Notes: a model not told the origin generated them from the sequence alone. 35,266 nucleotides of DNA from Aequorivita vitellina (GCF_022008365.1 NZ_JAIRBA010000035.1:1-35266); one strand, 5' to 3'; shown: positions 25,672 through 35,024, counted from the first letter of the stretch. Translations and numbers: made by a program.

Positions 25672-27051
25672 ATGTACGCAATTTTAGACATAGAAACGAC
25701 AGGTGGAAAGTACAATGAGGAAGGCATAACCGAAATTGCAATATACAGGTTTGACGGTCACAAGATTGTGGATCAGTTTTCAAGTCTTGTAAACCCCGAA
25801 ATTCCAATTCAGCCGTTTGTAGTAAATCTTACTGGTATTAACAGTGAAATGCTTCGACACGCACCAAAATTTTACGAAATAGCAAAACGCGTTATCGAAA
25901 TAACAAACGACTGTATTTTGGTAGCACATAATGCACTTTTCGACAAAAGAATTCTCACTACTGAGTTTGATCGATTGGGATATCAATTTGAAAAGGAGAC
26001 GCTTTGTACGGTTGAGTTGTCAAAAAAATTAATTCCAGATATGCCGTCGTATAGTTTGGGTAAATTGGTGCGTTCCTTGGGAATTCCGTTAAGCGATCGT
26101 CACCGCGCACAAGGCGATGCAAAGGCGACCGTAGCCCTTTTTAAAATGCTGTTGGACAAAGACAAGTCTAAAGAAATAATTACGGAAACCCTCCGCACAG
26201 AGCCCAAACGACAGTTAGAGCCCAAACTGATTGATATAATTAAAAACACACCATCGGAAACAGGGGTTTATTATATGCGCAATGAGGCAGGTAAGTTAAT
26301 ATACATTGGTAAAAGCAAAAATATTAAAAAACGCCTAACGCAGCATTTCACCAGCGACAACCGGAAATCTAAAAAAATTCAGTTGGAAGTAAAATCTGTT
26401 TCTTATGAAAAAACTGGGAATGAACTAATAGCACTTTTAAAAGAATCTGAAGAGATAAAGCACAATAAACCTATATACAACCGAGCTTTGCGACGTACAA
26501 AGTTTACACATCAGCTTACATCGTTTGTTGATGAAAACGGGTATATCAATTTAAAAATCGAAAAAGCAGATGCTCGTAAAAAGGCGATAACAACTTTTGG
26601 CAACTATCAACAAGCAAAAACCGCACTTTATAAAATAGCTGAAGAATATCAGCTATGTCAAAAATTAACAGGCTTGAACAATACAGAAAATCAATGCTTC
26701 AATTACACCATATCGGAGTGCTTTGGAGCCTGTATAAACAAAGAGCCAGTTGCAAAATACAACACTCGGGTACAAGAGTTTTTAAATAAATATAGTTTCG
26801 AAAACCAAAATATGTTAATAATAGACAGAGGTCGCGAAATTGAGGAGCGTTCTGTAATACTTATTGAAAACGGTATTTATAAAGGATACGGATTTTATAA
26901 TTTAAATCACCAAATAAATAACCCGGCAATTCTAAAATCTATAATTACCCCAATGCAGAACAATCGCGATGTTCAACATATAATTCAAAATTATTTGCGG
27001 CGAAAAAAAGGGTTGAAAATAGTAAACCTCTCACCTAAAACAGTTAATTAA
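25672..27051 (+). CDS. DEDDh 3'-5' exonuclease fused to a UvrC-type GIY-YIG nuclease domain
   Basis: 459 residues. Residues 1-165 are an epsilon-like exonuclease: AILDIETTGG with the two catalytic acids, LVAHNALFDKRIL with the third, and HRAQGDAKAT with the general base His and last Asp. Residues about 197-285 are a GIY-YIG domain: SETGVYYMRNEAGKLIYIGK with SKNIKKRLTQHF, then an E-x-x-x-IK-x-N-KP-x-YN end. The rest (about 285-459) resembles the segment after GIY-YIG in UvrC/Cho homologues, with CFNYTISECFGAC. The combination suggests a nucleotide-excision or DNA-repair nuclease. It is a known architecture, though the role is poorly tested. Confidence 0.93.
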   Translation: MYAILDIETTGGKYNEEGITEIAIYRFDGHKIVDQFSSLVNPEIPIQPFVVNLTGINSEMLRHAPKFYEIAKRVIEITNDCILVAHNALFDKRILTTEFDRLGYQFEKETLCTVELSKKLIPDMPSYSLGKLVRSLGIPLSDRHRAQGDAKATVALFKMLLDKDKSKEIITETLRTEPKRQLEPKLIDIIKNTPSETGVYYMRNEAGKLIYIGKSKNIKKRLTQHFTSDNRKSKKIQLEVKSVSYEKTGNELIALLKESEEIKHNKPIYNRALRRTKFTHQLTSFVDENGYINLKIEKADARKKAITTFGNYQQAKTALYKIAEEYQLCQKLTGLNNTENQCFNYTISECFGACINKEPVAKYNTRVQEFLNKYSFENQNMLIIDRGREIEERSVILIENGIYKGYGFYNLNHQINNPAILKSIITPMQNNRDVQHIIQNYLRRKKGLKIVNLSPKTVN

Positions 27052-27090
27052 GCTAAAGTTGCTTATTTTTAATCTTTCAAAGAATTTATA

Positions 27091-27942
27091 TTGAAACCAA
27101 CCAATAAACAATCCTGGCGCTATAAGATACACGAAATTATTTATGAGGCAGATACGCCCATGGGTAAGCTTTTTGACATTGTATTGTTGATATTAATTCT
27201 CCTTAGCGTTATAATTGTAATGTTGGAGAGTGTTCAATCTATCGATGTAAAATTCCACAAATTATTTTATGTAATTGAATGGATTATCACGATATTTTTC
27301 ACCATTGAATATATCGCAAGAATCCTTACCGTAAAAAAACCTAAAAACTACATATTCAGTTTTTATGGAATTATTGATTTTCTTTCAACCATTCCGTTAT
27401 ACTTGTCTTTTATATTAGTTGGCAGTAATTACTTACTCACTGTGCGGGCCATGCGACTGCTGCGAGTTTTCAGGATTTTAAAAATAGCACGGTACGTTGG
27501 TGAAGGCAACAAATTAAAGAAGGCACTTGTAGAAAGTCGTGCCAAGATATTTATATTTATTTTTGCCGTACTTATCGTTGCATTAATATCTGGAACATTA
27601 ATGTACCTCATTGAAGGAGAAGAAAGCGGTTTTACAAATATACCGGTAAGCATTTATTGGTGCATTGTTACGCTTACTACCGTAGGTTTTGGTGATATTA
27701 CCCCTGTTACTCCTGCCGGTCAGTTTTTAGCTTCGTTAATTATGATTTTGGGTTATGGTGTTATTGCCGTTCCCACAGGTATTGTAAGCGCCCAATATGC
27801 AAGAAAAGAAATGGACGATTATGTTCACGTTAACACATTATCTTGTCGAAATTGTGGCGAATCAAAACATAGGGACGATTCTAAATTCTGCCACAAGTGT
27901 GGGTGGGACATGCAGCTGGACAATAACGATAAAGTGCAATGA
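27091..27942 (+). CDS. Voltage-gated potassium channel-like ion transporter with zinc-ribbon tail
   Basis: 283 residues with a TTG start at 27091. The frame is open only from 27073 and has no ATG before 27160, and the WRYKIHEIIYEADTPMGKLF segment upstream of that ATG looks conserved. Six membrane segments follow: S1 VLLILILLSVIIVM, S2 WIITIFFTIEYIA, S3 GIIDFLSTIPLYL, an arginine-rich S4 VRAMRLLRVFRILKIARYV, S5 and S6, with the pore filter TLTTVGFGDITP near residue 197. The tail carries CRNCG and CHKCG, a zinc ribbon (Cys near 251, 254, 268 and 271). The stop overlaps the miaA start (ATGA). Confidence 0.9.
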   Translation: MKPTNKQSWRYKIHEIIYEADTPMGKLFDIVLLILILLSVIIVMLESVQSIDVKFHKLFYVIEWIITIFFTIEYIARILTVKKPKNYIFSFYGIIDFLSTIPLYLSFILVGSNYLLTVRAMRLLRVFRILKIARYVGEGNKLKKALVESRAKIFIFIFAVLIVALISGTLMYLIEGEESGFTNIPVSIYWCIVTLTTVGFGDITPVTPAGQFLASLIMILGYGVIAVPTGIVSAQYARKEMDDYVHVNTLSCRNCGESKHRDDSKFCHKCGWDMQLDNNDKVQ

Positions 27943-28856
27943 ACCCGAAACAGCCGTTGTTAATTTGCGTAGTAGGCCCAACCGCCATCGGAAAAACCAA
28001 GTTGGCAATAGCGCTGGCAAATGCGTTTTCAACTGAAATAATTTCTGCAGACTCGCGACAATTTTATAACGAAATGTCTATTGGCACCGCGGTTCCAAGT
28101 GCAGACGAATTGCGCGCCGCACCCCATCATTTTATTCAGAATAAAAGTATTTTTGAAGACTATTCGGTAGGCGATTTTGAAAAAGAAGCACTTGCCCTTT
28201 TAACACGATTATTTAAAAAGCACAAAGTAGTTGTTATGGTTGGCGGCTCGGGGTTATATGTAGATGCCGTAGTAACCGGTTTAGATTATTTTCCTGAGGT
28301 GGCTTCAGAAATTAGGGTAAAGTTAAATAGTGAATTAACCGAAAACGGTATTGAAACCCTTCAACGTGAATTAAAAGAAGTAGATCCGGCATATTTTGAA
28401 CAAGTAGATATTTATAATCCGCATAGATTGGTTCGTGCCCTGCAAATATATCGCGGCACAGGGAAACCTTATTCTTCATTTTTAAAAAGGAAAAAATCTA
28501 ATAGAAATTTTGACACTTTTTTTATTGGGTTAACGGCCGAAAGGGAAATAATTTACAATAGAATTAACCGCCGGGTAGATGCAATGGTAACAAATGGGTT
28601 AATTGAAGAGGCTCAAACCCTCCTCCCTCACAAGCAGCGCAATGCCCTTCAGACCGTGGGGTATCGGGAGCTCTTTGAATTTTTTGATGAAAACATTACA
28701 CTTGCCGAAGCAATTTCAGAAATAAAGAAAAACACGCGCCGATTTGCAAAACGGCAAATAACTTGGTTTAAAAAAAACGAGGCTATCAACTGGTTTAATT
28801 ACGAAACCGAAGCCCGAGAAATATTAAACTTTATTAAAGAAAAAAACGCCCTTTAA
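27939..28856 (+). CDS. miaA: tRNA dimethylallyltransferase
   Basis: 305 residues, normal length. Adds an isopentenyl group to A37 of tRNAs that read UNN codons. The P-loop is VVGPTAIGKTKLAIALA, followed by IISADSRQFYNEMSIGTAVP and VMVGGSGLYVDAV. Later comes PHRLVRALQIYRGTG and the C-terminal QTVGYRELFEF and KRQITWFK. The ATG overlaps the TGA of the channel gene by four bases, so the two are probably translationally coupled. The stop codon lies in the loop of the downstream terminator. Confidence 0.97.
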   Translation: MNPKQPLLICVVGPTAIGKTKLAIALANAFSTEIISADSRQFYNEMSIGTAVPSADELRAAPHHFIQNKSIFEDYSVGDFEKEALALLTRLFKKHKVVVMVGGSGLYVDAVVTGLDYFPEVASEIRVKLNSELTENGIETLQRELKEVDPAYFEQVDIYNPHRLVRALQIYRGTGKPYSSFLKRKKSNRNFDTFFIGLTAEREIIYNRINRRVDAMVTNGLIEEAQTLLPHKQRNALQTVGYRELFEFFDENITLAEAISEIKKNTRRFAKRQITWFKKNEAINWFNYETEAREILNFIKEKNAL

Positions 28857-28867
28857 GAGCGTTTTTT
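28841..28867. terminator. Bidirectional terminator containing the miaA stop codon
   Basis: AAAAAACGC (28841-28849) pairs with GCGTTTTTT (28859-28867). The miaA stop (28854-28856) is in the loop, and the last four sense codons of miaA form the left arm. The same hairpin read on the minus strand can end the response regulator operon. Confidence 0.82.
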
Positions 28868-28890
28868 TACACATATCTTAACTTAAAATA

Positions 28891-29607
28891 TTAATTGTCC
28901 ACCTCGCTTTTAACAACCAGACGGAATCCTTCGCCGTGGATGTTAATAATCTCAACCCCATCGTCTTTGCTGAGGTATTTTCTAAGTTTTGCAATGTAAA
29001 CATCCATACTTCTCGACGTAAAATAATTGTCGTCTCTCCATATTTTGGTAAGTGCCAACTCACGTGGCATTAAATCATTTTTATGAAGTGCCAACAAACG
29101 TAATAATTCGTTTTCCTTTGGCGATAATTTAATGGGCGTTTCTTTATTGTAAGTTAAAAACCGAAGTTTTGAATTTAAGTGAAAGTTACCAATCTGAAAT
29201 TCAAATTGTTTACTATCAGCTATTGAATCTGTTGCTTTTCTTTGAATGATGGCCTTAATTTTCATCAACAGTACTTCGCTGTCAAAAGGTTTGTTGAGGT
29301 AATCGTCTGCACCAACTTTATAGCCTTTAAGCACATCTTCTTTCATTGCTTTTGCAGTTAAGAAAATGATTGGCACGTCTTCGTTTTTTTCACGAATTTC
29401 TTTGGCCAAGGTAAAGCCGTCTTTATAGGGCATCATAACGTCTAAAATGCACAAATCAAAATCGTCTTTTTTAAATTTTTCAAACCCTTCCATCCCGTTT
29501 TTAGCGTGTGTTACGTTATAGTCGTTCATGGCCAGGTAATCTTTCAATACTGTTCCAAAATTGGGATCGTCTTCAACTAGGAGTATTTTTTTGTTTTCTG
29601 TTTCCAT
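28891..29607 (-). CDS. OmpR-family response regulator
   Basis: 238 residues. Receiver domain 1-120: acidic pocket at E12, D13 and D14, phosphoacceptor D56 in LCILDVMMPYKDGF, and the lysine in DDYLNKPFDSEVL. The C-terminal winged-helix DNA-binding domain ends RSMDVYIAKLRKYLSKDDGV, EIINIHGEGFRLVV, as in OmpR/PhoB. It follows the histidine kinase after 12 bases and is its probable partner. Similar to the RprY-type regulators of Bacteroidota by recall; regulon unknown. Confidence 0.93.
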   Translation of the reverse strand: METENKKILLVEDDPNFGTVLKDYLAMNDYNVTHAKNGMEGFEKFKKDDFDLCILDVMMPYKDGFTLAKEIREKNEDVPIIFLTAKAMKEDVLKGYKVGADDYLNKPFDSEVLLMKIKAIIQRKATDSIADSKQFEFQIGNFHLNSKLRFLTYNKETPIKLSPKENELLRLLALHKNDLMPRELALTKIWRDDNYFTSRSMDVYIAKLRKYLSKDDGVEIINIHGEGFRLVVKSEVDN

Positions 29608-29619
29608 AATTTTAAGGTA

Positions 29620-31179
29620 TTAAGATATTAAGTGTAATTTTAAAATAAAGGTACTGCCTTTTCCTTTTTCGCTTTCCACGTATATTTCGGCATCGTGATC
29701 GTCTAAAATTCGTTTTACATAGGCAAGACCAAGACCATGCCCTTTTACATTGTGTATATCGCCCGTGTGTTCACGGTAAAATTTTTCAAATATTTTTTTC
29801 TGAACCGCCTTGCTCATCCCCATTCCTTGATCTCGAATTTTAAGAATAACACTATTCTTCACATTTTCTGAATAGATATCTATTTTTGGCTGCTCTTCAG
29901 AATACTTTATAGCATTGTCTAAAATATTGACTATTACGTTGGTTAAATGCGATTCGTTCGCGAGCACCGTTGATCTTAACGCGCCAAAATGGGTGTTTAT
30001 ATAACCACCTTTATCTTCAACGATTAGACTTACGTGCGATATTGAATCTTCAATTATGTCCTGCAAATCCACGCGCTCCTTTGGTAAATCTAACTCGTTC
30101 TTTTCGAGTTTTGAAATTCGAAGCACATTTTCAACTTGCGCATTCATTCGTCTATTTTCATCTCTAATCATACCCAAGTATCTATCTAGAAACTCTTTAT
30201 TATCCTTCACTTTTGGGTTTTTAAGAGAATCTAGCGCCAAGTTTATTGTTGCTATTGGCGTTTTAAACTCGTGGGTCATATTATTAATAAAGTCACTCTT
30301 AATTTGCGAAATTTGCCTTTGTTTATAAATCTGAGAAATTGCGCTGGAATATGCCAAAATAATTACTGCTGTAAATACAAGTGAAAGAATGGCCATTCCT
30401 AAAATACTGTTTAAAACAAGTTTTTCTTTTTCAGAAAAATTTACATAAAGCTCGTAATTGCTTTGATTTTCATTTACAAAAAGCGGAACTATATATGTGC
30501 TTTCTGGATTAAATTTAAAGTTTTTTGACCGTACTTTTGTTTCCAGATTATTGTTGAAAATTGCAAATTCAAATTTAGACTTTAAGCCTCTTTCTTTTAG
30601 CTCTTTTGCAATTAGTTCTGAAATCTCCTTTTCATTAACCCGTTTATAAATAGGAACCATTGCCGTTACATTACTAACAAAATCTTCAAATTGTTTGCGT
30701 TCGTAATCTTTCATTCTAGAAAAAGATTCAACACGTGTTTCTGTTGTAGTCGTTCCGTCAATACCCTCAGATATTTTTGTTCTTGTTTTTCTACTTGTAA
30801 GTTTTCTAAACTGGATGCTATCCATTTCAGAATCAAAAAAACCGGAGGAAAGTTTATAATCCTGTTCCAATATTCCGTCGGTAAAAATATAAGTTTCATT
30901 TGTTGCCTTATTCTGAATTCGATAAGCCAACTCGGTGAAACTTTGGCTATCAGGGGTTTGTATGCTGTCAACATACGCACTGTAAACCTGGTAATACGCT
31001 TCATTTTCCCTCAATTGAATTTCTTGTGCCACAGACAAGACAACCTGCTTTGAGTTTATTGTAAATTGTTCCGCTTTTGTTTCGTAAGCGTTTGATATCC
31101 AATATCCTTGAACAAATACTATTCCCAACAATGAGAGGCTCATGAGCGCTATAAGCAATACGAATAGCTTTTTGTTCAT
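29620..31179 (-). CDS. Membrane sensor histidine kinase
   Basis: 519 residues from the ATG at 31179 (MNKKLFVLLIALMSL). A start at 31203 would add eight residues before the first membrane segment. Membrane segments are at about 5-25 and 265-290, enclosing a periplasmic sensor region of about 240 residues with no recognised domain. Then follow HisKA (NMTHEFKTPIATINLALDSL, phosphoacceptor H303), the N box VNILDNAIKYS, DQGMGMS, and GHGLGLAYVKRILDDHDAEI. The kinase phosphorylates the response regulator next to it. No HAMP domain is apparent. It lies 82 bases after coaE. Confidence 0.92.
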   Translation of the reverse strand: MNKKLFVLLIALMSLSLLGIVFVQGYWISNAYETKAEQFTINSKQVVLSVAQEIQLRENEAYYQVYSAYVDSIQTPDSQSFTELAYRIQNKATNETYIFTDGILEQDYKLSSGFFDSEMDSIQFRKLTSRKTRTKISEGIDGTTTTETRVESFSRMKDYERKQFEDFVSNVTAMVPIYKRVNEKEISELIAKELKERGLKSKFEFAIFNNNLETKVRSKNFKFNPESTYIVPLFVNENQSNYELYVNFSEKEKLVLNSILGMAILSLVFTAVIILAYSSAISQIYKQRQISQIKSDFINNMTHEFKTPIATINLALDSLKNPKVKDNKEFLDRYLGMIRDENRRMNAQVENVLRISKLEKNELDLPKERVDLQDIIEDSISHVSLIVEDKGGYINTHFGALRSTVLANESHLTNVIVNILDNAIKYSEEQPKIDIYSENVKNSVILKIRDQGMGMSKAVQKKIFEKFYREHTGDIHNVKGHGLGLAYVKRILDDHDAEIYVESEKGKGSTFILKLHLIS

Positions 31180-31261
31180 ACCCCAAAAGTAAGATTTTAA
31201 CATTTAGCTACTTGGCAGTTTAACCAAATGTTAACAAAAGAAAGAATTGTGTTAAACGCTA

Positions 31262-31840
31262 TTAAGAAAGCAGGTTTTTATGAATTTCAGAAACTCGATT
31301 TCTCGTGGTCTCCAGATTAATGTTTTCAATAATTATATCGGCCAATTTTTGTTTTTCTTCATCGCTCCATTGATTGTTCATTCGCTGTTCTATTTCGGCT
31401 TTTGAAGCGTTATCGCGTGCTAAAACTCGTTTTATTCTTTCAGCTTTGGGCGCCGTAACGAGTATTGTTTTATCGCAATCTTTATAGCCGCCGTTTTCAA
31501 AAAGAATGGCAGCTTCTTTAATTACGTATGCCGAATTTTGTGATGAAGCCCACTTTTTAAAATGTGTTGCAACCCTTGGATGAATAATTTTATTAACCGC
31601 TTTTAACAGATCTGTATTATTAAATATTTTATCTGCAACAAAAGTGCGATTTAAACCTGTTTCGGTATAAGCGGCTTCTCCGAGTAATTTTACTAATTCG
31701 CTGCGAATAACCTTGGACGAGTTGGTGAGTTTTTTAGCCTCAACATCGGCAATATAAACTGGCACACCTAGTTCAGAAAACATACTGGCAACTGTTGTTT
31801 TCCCACTTCCTATACCACCTGTAAGCCCTATTATTTTCAT
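31262..31840 (-). CDS. coaE: Dephospho-CoA kinase
   Basis: 192 residues. Phosphorylates dephospho-CoA with ATP in the last step of coenzyme A synthesis. The P-loop IIGLTGGIGSGKTTVASMF is at the start, then VYIADVEAKKLTN, FNNTDLLKAVNKIIHPRV, AAILFENGGYKDCDKTILVT and the lid region RVLARDNASKAEIEQRMNNQ. It starts 17 bases after the YbbR-like gene, an arrangement I recall as common in Flavobacteria, so it is probably in an operon with it. Confidence 0.96.
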   Translation of the reverse strand: MKIIGLTGGIGSGKTTVASMFSELGVPVYIADVEAKKLTNSSKVIRSELVKLLGEAAYTETGLNRTFVADKIFNNTDLLKAVNKIIHPRVATHFKKWASSQNSAYVIKEAAILFENGGYKDCDKTILVTAPKAERIKRVLARDNASKAEIEQRMNNQWSDEEKQKLADIIIENINLETTRNRVSEIHKNLLS

Positions 31841-31857
31841 TGGTTTTCTACATCAAT

Positions 31858-32826
31858 TTACTTAAAGATAAAAAAGTCAATTTTTTTAGGATCAAAAACA
31901 ACATTTAAAATGCTGGGCGGCTTCTTATCTAAGGAGGGTAACATAAAATTCTCTTCTTTGTTTCGTTTGGCATAATCGCAAATTACTCTAAAGTTTTCTT
32001 TTGAAATCTTTGAGAACTCACTCACCGGAACATCAAATGAAACAGTAATGGAAGGCGATATTAATTTTATTTCTAAATCTGGAGGTAGATTAATTACTTC
32101 AATGGGTAGTGTAAATTGTCCTTGAGAGTATTCGGCCACATTTAATTGCAGGGTCACTTCCTTGGGTTTTATTGAAACAATTTCGGCGTTATTGCTTAAT
32201 ACTTTAACCGATTTTGAAATGTTTTTTTCAATATCCTTAAATGAAACCTCTTCAGTTGTTACTGCCGTAATTTTCTTTAAAGTGCCCGATGGACCAGAAA
32301 TAGTTACAGAATCTGGAGAAACTTTTATACTATCTACAGGTTTAAAACCATCTTTAAAGGTGAAGTTAGATTTTGGAATTACTTTCACCTTTTTTAAAAC
32401 AATTGGATCTAAAGACACATTCAATTCTTCAACCGATAGGTTTTTAATTGCAAGATTTCTATTAAAATTGGCAGAAACCATGCGAGACAATTCATTTTTA
32501 GTAATTGTAAAATGGTCATTTTCATTGTTATAAAATTCGTTCACTTGTACATCTATCGTGGGCTTTTTAAACTTGTAAAACAAAATTTCGAAACCATTTG
32601 CTGTTAGATCAAAGGTAATTTTATGTCGGTTGTTTTCAGACAAGGCGGTGGTTTCAGGAATGTTTTCGTATAATATTTTGGCCTCCATAGTAGTAGTAAA
32701 CTCTCTACTAAATTTGGTGAGAACCCAAAAAATAGCAGCTATTAATAAGAAGAATAGAAAGCGTTTAACCTTCAAGTTCTTTTTTTTCTTAAAAATTCCT
32801 TTCGACATACTTTTTTTATTGACCAT
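31858..32826 (-). CDS. YbbR-like domain protein
   Basis: 322 residues from the ATG at 32826; an internal ATG six codons in is also possible. A single membrane anchor (FLFFLLIAAIFWVLTKF, near residues 23-40) follows a lysine-rich start (KGIFKKKKNLKVKRF). The rest is periplasmic beta-repeat material with the YbbR pattern, for example VKVIPKSNFTFKDGFKPVDS and SPDSVTISGPSGTLKKITAV. YbbR-type proteins in Firmicutes regulate a diadenylate cyclase; no such gene is seen here, so the role is unclear. It sits between the glycosyltransferase (8-base gap) and coaE. Confidence 0.85.
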   Translation of the reverse strand: MVNKKSMSKGIFKKKKNLKVKRFLFFLLIAAIFWVLTKFSREFTTTMEAKILYENIPETTALSENNRHKITFDLTANGFEILFYKFKKPTIDVQVNEFYNNENDHFTITKNELSRMVSANFNRNLAIKNLSVEELNVSLDPIVLKKVKVIPKSNFTFKDGFKPVDSIKVSPDSVTISGPSGTLKKITAVTTEEVSFKDIEKNISKSVKVLSNNAEIVSIKPKEVTLQLNVAEYSQGQFTLPIEVINLPPDLEIKLISPSITVSFDVPVSEFSKISKENFRVICDYAKRNKEENFMLPSLDKKPPSILNVVFDPKKIDFFIFK

Positions 32827-32834
32827 AAATAAAT

Positions 32835-33836
32835 TTACTCAAAAAATAAAAAAGGAAATTGTTTCTGAGGATCTTTCTTTAGAAAGTTTATTAAAACGCT
32901 AGATTTAAAAAACGCAATTCCATAACCAAAAAACTGAACAAAAACAGCTCGTAAAGTAAGTAAACCAATATACAAACTTTTATTCTTTATGCTAGAATCT
33001 GTAAAAATTAGAATTAAATATGAAACCAATGGCAGTAAAAACCACGGCGTAATAACAATTGAAGTTAAAATTGAAAACACCACAAACAACACAAATAGCG
33101 TTGGAAACCAAAACGTTAATTTTGCAGATGAAGGATGCCACTTACTTAAAATGGGGCGCACTAATCCAAATTTTTTAACCTGTAAATAAAACTTTTTCCA
33201 AGAGATTCTGCGTTTGTGATAAACATACGCATTTGGAAGAAATGTAGTATTAAAACCCGCCTTTGAAATGCGTTGCGAAAGATCTGGATCTTCCCCTGGA
33301 TGAATTTTTGAATACCCTCCAGTTTTTAAAAATGCTTCTCTTGAAATACCCATATTGAAACTCCGTGGCTCAAAATTAGTTACACTTTTAATATTTCCTC
33401 TAATTCCGCCAGTAGTAAAAAATGAAGTCATAGTATAATTTATGGCCTTCTGTAAAGGTGTAAAACTTTCGTGAGCGGCATCTGCTCCACCAAAACAATG
33501 ATAGAAGTTTGTTTGGAGAAACGTCGCTACCGTAGTTAAATAATGTGAAGGCAATAAACAATCTGAATCTAAAATTATAAAGTAATTTCCTTTTGCGCGT
33601 TTCATACCGTAATTACGAGAATCGCCCGGACCCGAATTCTGTTTAAAGTAATATGAAATGGAGAGTTTTTCAGAAAACTGTTCTACAACTTTTTCTGAAG
33701 TTTCCGTGGAACCATCTTCTACAATTACAATTTCAAAACTTGTTTCAAAATCCAAATCAACAAAGCTCTCCAAAAGCTCCTTAACTTCTTGGGGACGGTT
33801 AAATACTGGGATTATAAAAGAATAGTTTATTTGCAT
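32835..33836 (-). CDS. Family 2 glycosyltransferase
   Basis: 333 residues. The GT-A domain shows YSFIIPVFNRPQEVKELLES, IVIVEDGSTE, the DxD-type LDSDCLLP and the HPGEDPDLSQRI acceptor region. Two or three membrane segments at the C-terminus (about 240-310: FPTLFVLFVVFSILTSIVIT, PWFLLPLVSYLILIF) anchor it. It transfers a sugar from a nucleotide-sugar donor to an unknown acceptor, perhaps a lipid-linked or cell-surface glycan. It heads a minus-strand run with the YbbR-like gene and coaE. Confidence 0.92.
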   Translation of the reverse strand: MQINYSFIIPVFNRPQEVKELLESFVDLDFETSFEIVIVEDGSTETSEKVVEQFSEKLSISYYFKQNSGPGDSRNYGMKRAKGNYFIILDSDCLLPSHYLTTVATFLQTNFYHCFGGADAAHESFTPLQKAINYTMTSFFTTGGIRGNIKSVTNFEPRSFNMGISREAFLKTGGYSKIHPGEDPDLSQRISKAGFNTTFLPNAYVYHKRRISWKKFYLQVKKFGLVRPILSKWHPSSAKLTFWFPTLFVLFVVFSILTSIVITPWFLLPLVSYLILIFTDSSIKNKSLYIGLLTLRAVFVQFFGYGIAFFKSSVLINFLKKDPQKQFPFLFFE

Positions 33837-33857
33837 CGCGCAAAGTTAATCAAATAA

Positions 33858-33888
33858 AAAAAGCCACCCACTTTCGCAGATGGCTTTT
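33858..33888 (-). terminator. Terminator of the T9SS protein gene (copy 1)
   Basis: On the minus strand a GCCATC stem pairs with GGTGGC around a GAAA-type loop and is followed by T7. It lies 20 bases after the stop at 33907 and is almost identical to the terminator at 35025-35055. Confidence 0.85.
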
Positions 33889-33906
33889 CATTAAAGCAAT
33901 AAAAGT

Positions 33907-34887
33907 CTATTTTTTCAATATTTTATAAGTGCCTGTCTGCCCATTTATAATAATTTTCATAATGTAGGCACCTGTTGTTAATTCAGATAGGTTAATGCTT
34001 GACGCACTAGCATCAATATTTGCGCGAATAAGCTCCTGACCCAATAAATTATATACTGATATAGATTCAATGTTATGAGCTGCTTTTAAAGAAATACTTT
34101 CAGTTGCTGGATTTGGAAAGTATGAAAATTCTGAAAAAACGTTCTCTTCTACACCTATTCTAATTCCACAATCACCTTTCCAAATATAAACTCCGTCCAT
34201 CAATGGATCTGGAATACTCCAACCCGCATCAAATTGGGCGGTAGGGTTACCTTGCATTGTTGAAGAAGTAACTACCCAAAACACACTACCCGTTGCACCG
34301 CCATCTGTAACTGATAGTTCAACCCAGTAAGTTGTAGGCGATCCTGCCTGTCCCATAAAGATAAATGGGGTTACAGTCATTTCAACTTCATTTACATCAA
34401 AACCAAAATTATTGCCTATAACCGTTTGATTGTCGATCGTAACGGATGCTTCAGAACCAATAAGTGTACCCGGAAGTCCTGCGGCATTGTCGTAATAATT
34501 AACATCTACATTCGTTATTCCACCGTTGGCGAAGATACTTGCGGTTATATTAAAGAGGGTAAAATTTTCATCAGCATTCACTAACAAATCATTTGCTGTT
34601 TGAAAAGCTGAAGCGGAGGAGCAATTAAAACCATTTATAAAAGTACCATCGTTAGGATTTTCCTCGGTGCACGGCAGTAAATTAGTTGAGTTATTTAAAT
34701 TCAATTCCGCAATTGATCTCATCGGTTTTTCGGTATTGGCGATTTCTGTTGAAGAATTTATTGCAGTTTGTTGTAGTTTCTGGTAAATGACTGGATTATT
34801 AGTGCCAACAATATTTACTTGTTTTTGCCCAAATACAGAAATACTTATTAACAGGAAAGTCAAAATCGTAATGCTTCTCATATTCAT
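33907..34887 (-). CDS. Secreted T9SS type A sorting domain protein
   Basis: 326 residues. A signal peptide (MNMRSITILTFLLISISVFG) is followed by a low-complexity stretch, then a beta-rich body (FNITASIFANGGITNVDVNY, TPFIFMGQAGSPTTYWVELS, VFWVVTSST). The C-terminal 75 residues are a T9SS sorting domain: FSYFPNPATESISLKAAHN, VYNLLGQELIRA, LTTGAYIMKIIING, TYKILKK. The body is not recognised; the exported protein is expected on the cell surface or in the medium. A promoter-like pair (TTTG, 19 bases, TATTTTTA) is just upstream. Confidence 0.88.
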   Translation of the reverse strand: MNMRSITILTFLLISISVFGQKQVNIVGTNNPVIYQKLQQTAINSSTEIANTEKPMRSIAELNLNNSTNLLPCTEENPNDGTFINGFNCSSASAFQTANDLLVNADENFTLFNITASIFANGGITNVDVNYYDNAAGLPGTLIGSEASVTIDNQTVIGNNFGFDVNEVEMTVTPFIFMGQAGSPTTYWVELSVTDGGATGSVFWVVTSSTMQGNPTAQFDAGWSIPDPLMDGVYIWKGDCGIRIGVEENVFSEFSYFPNPATESISLKAAHNIESISVYNLLGQELIRANIDASASSINLSELTTGAYIMKIIINGQTGTYKILKK

Positions 34888-34909
34888 TTATTTTTTAGTT
34901 AGTTACAAC

Positions 34910-34940
34910 TAAAAATACATAAATCCTGTCTCACTACAAA
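34910..34940 (-). promoter_or_regulatory. Candidate promoter of the T9SS protein gene
   Basis: On the minus strand TTTG (34940-34937) is followed after 19 bases by TATTTTTA (34917-34910), one mismatch from TAnnTTTG. The ATG is 22 bases downstream. Confidence 0.45.
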
Positions 34941-35024
34941 ACACTAAAATTATTTCAGGCATAGACAATAGAAGGAAAGAGTATCATAATTTACTTAATT
35001 GTTATTTATTAAATTTTAAACATA

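Noticed and set aside
30691-31053. 120-residue open frame on the plus strand
   Set aside because: It is the complement of the histidine kinase periplasmic region.
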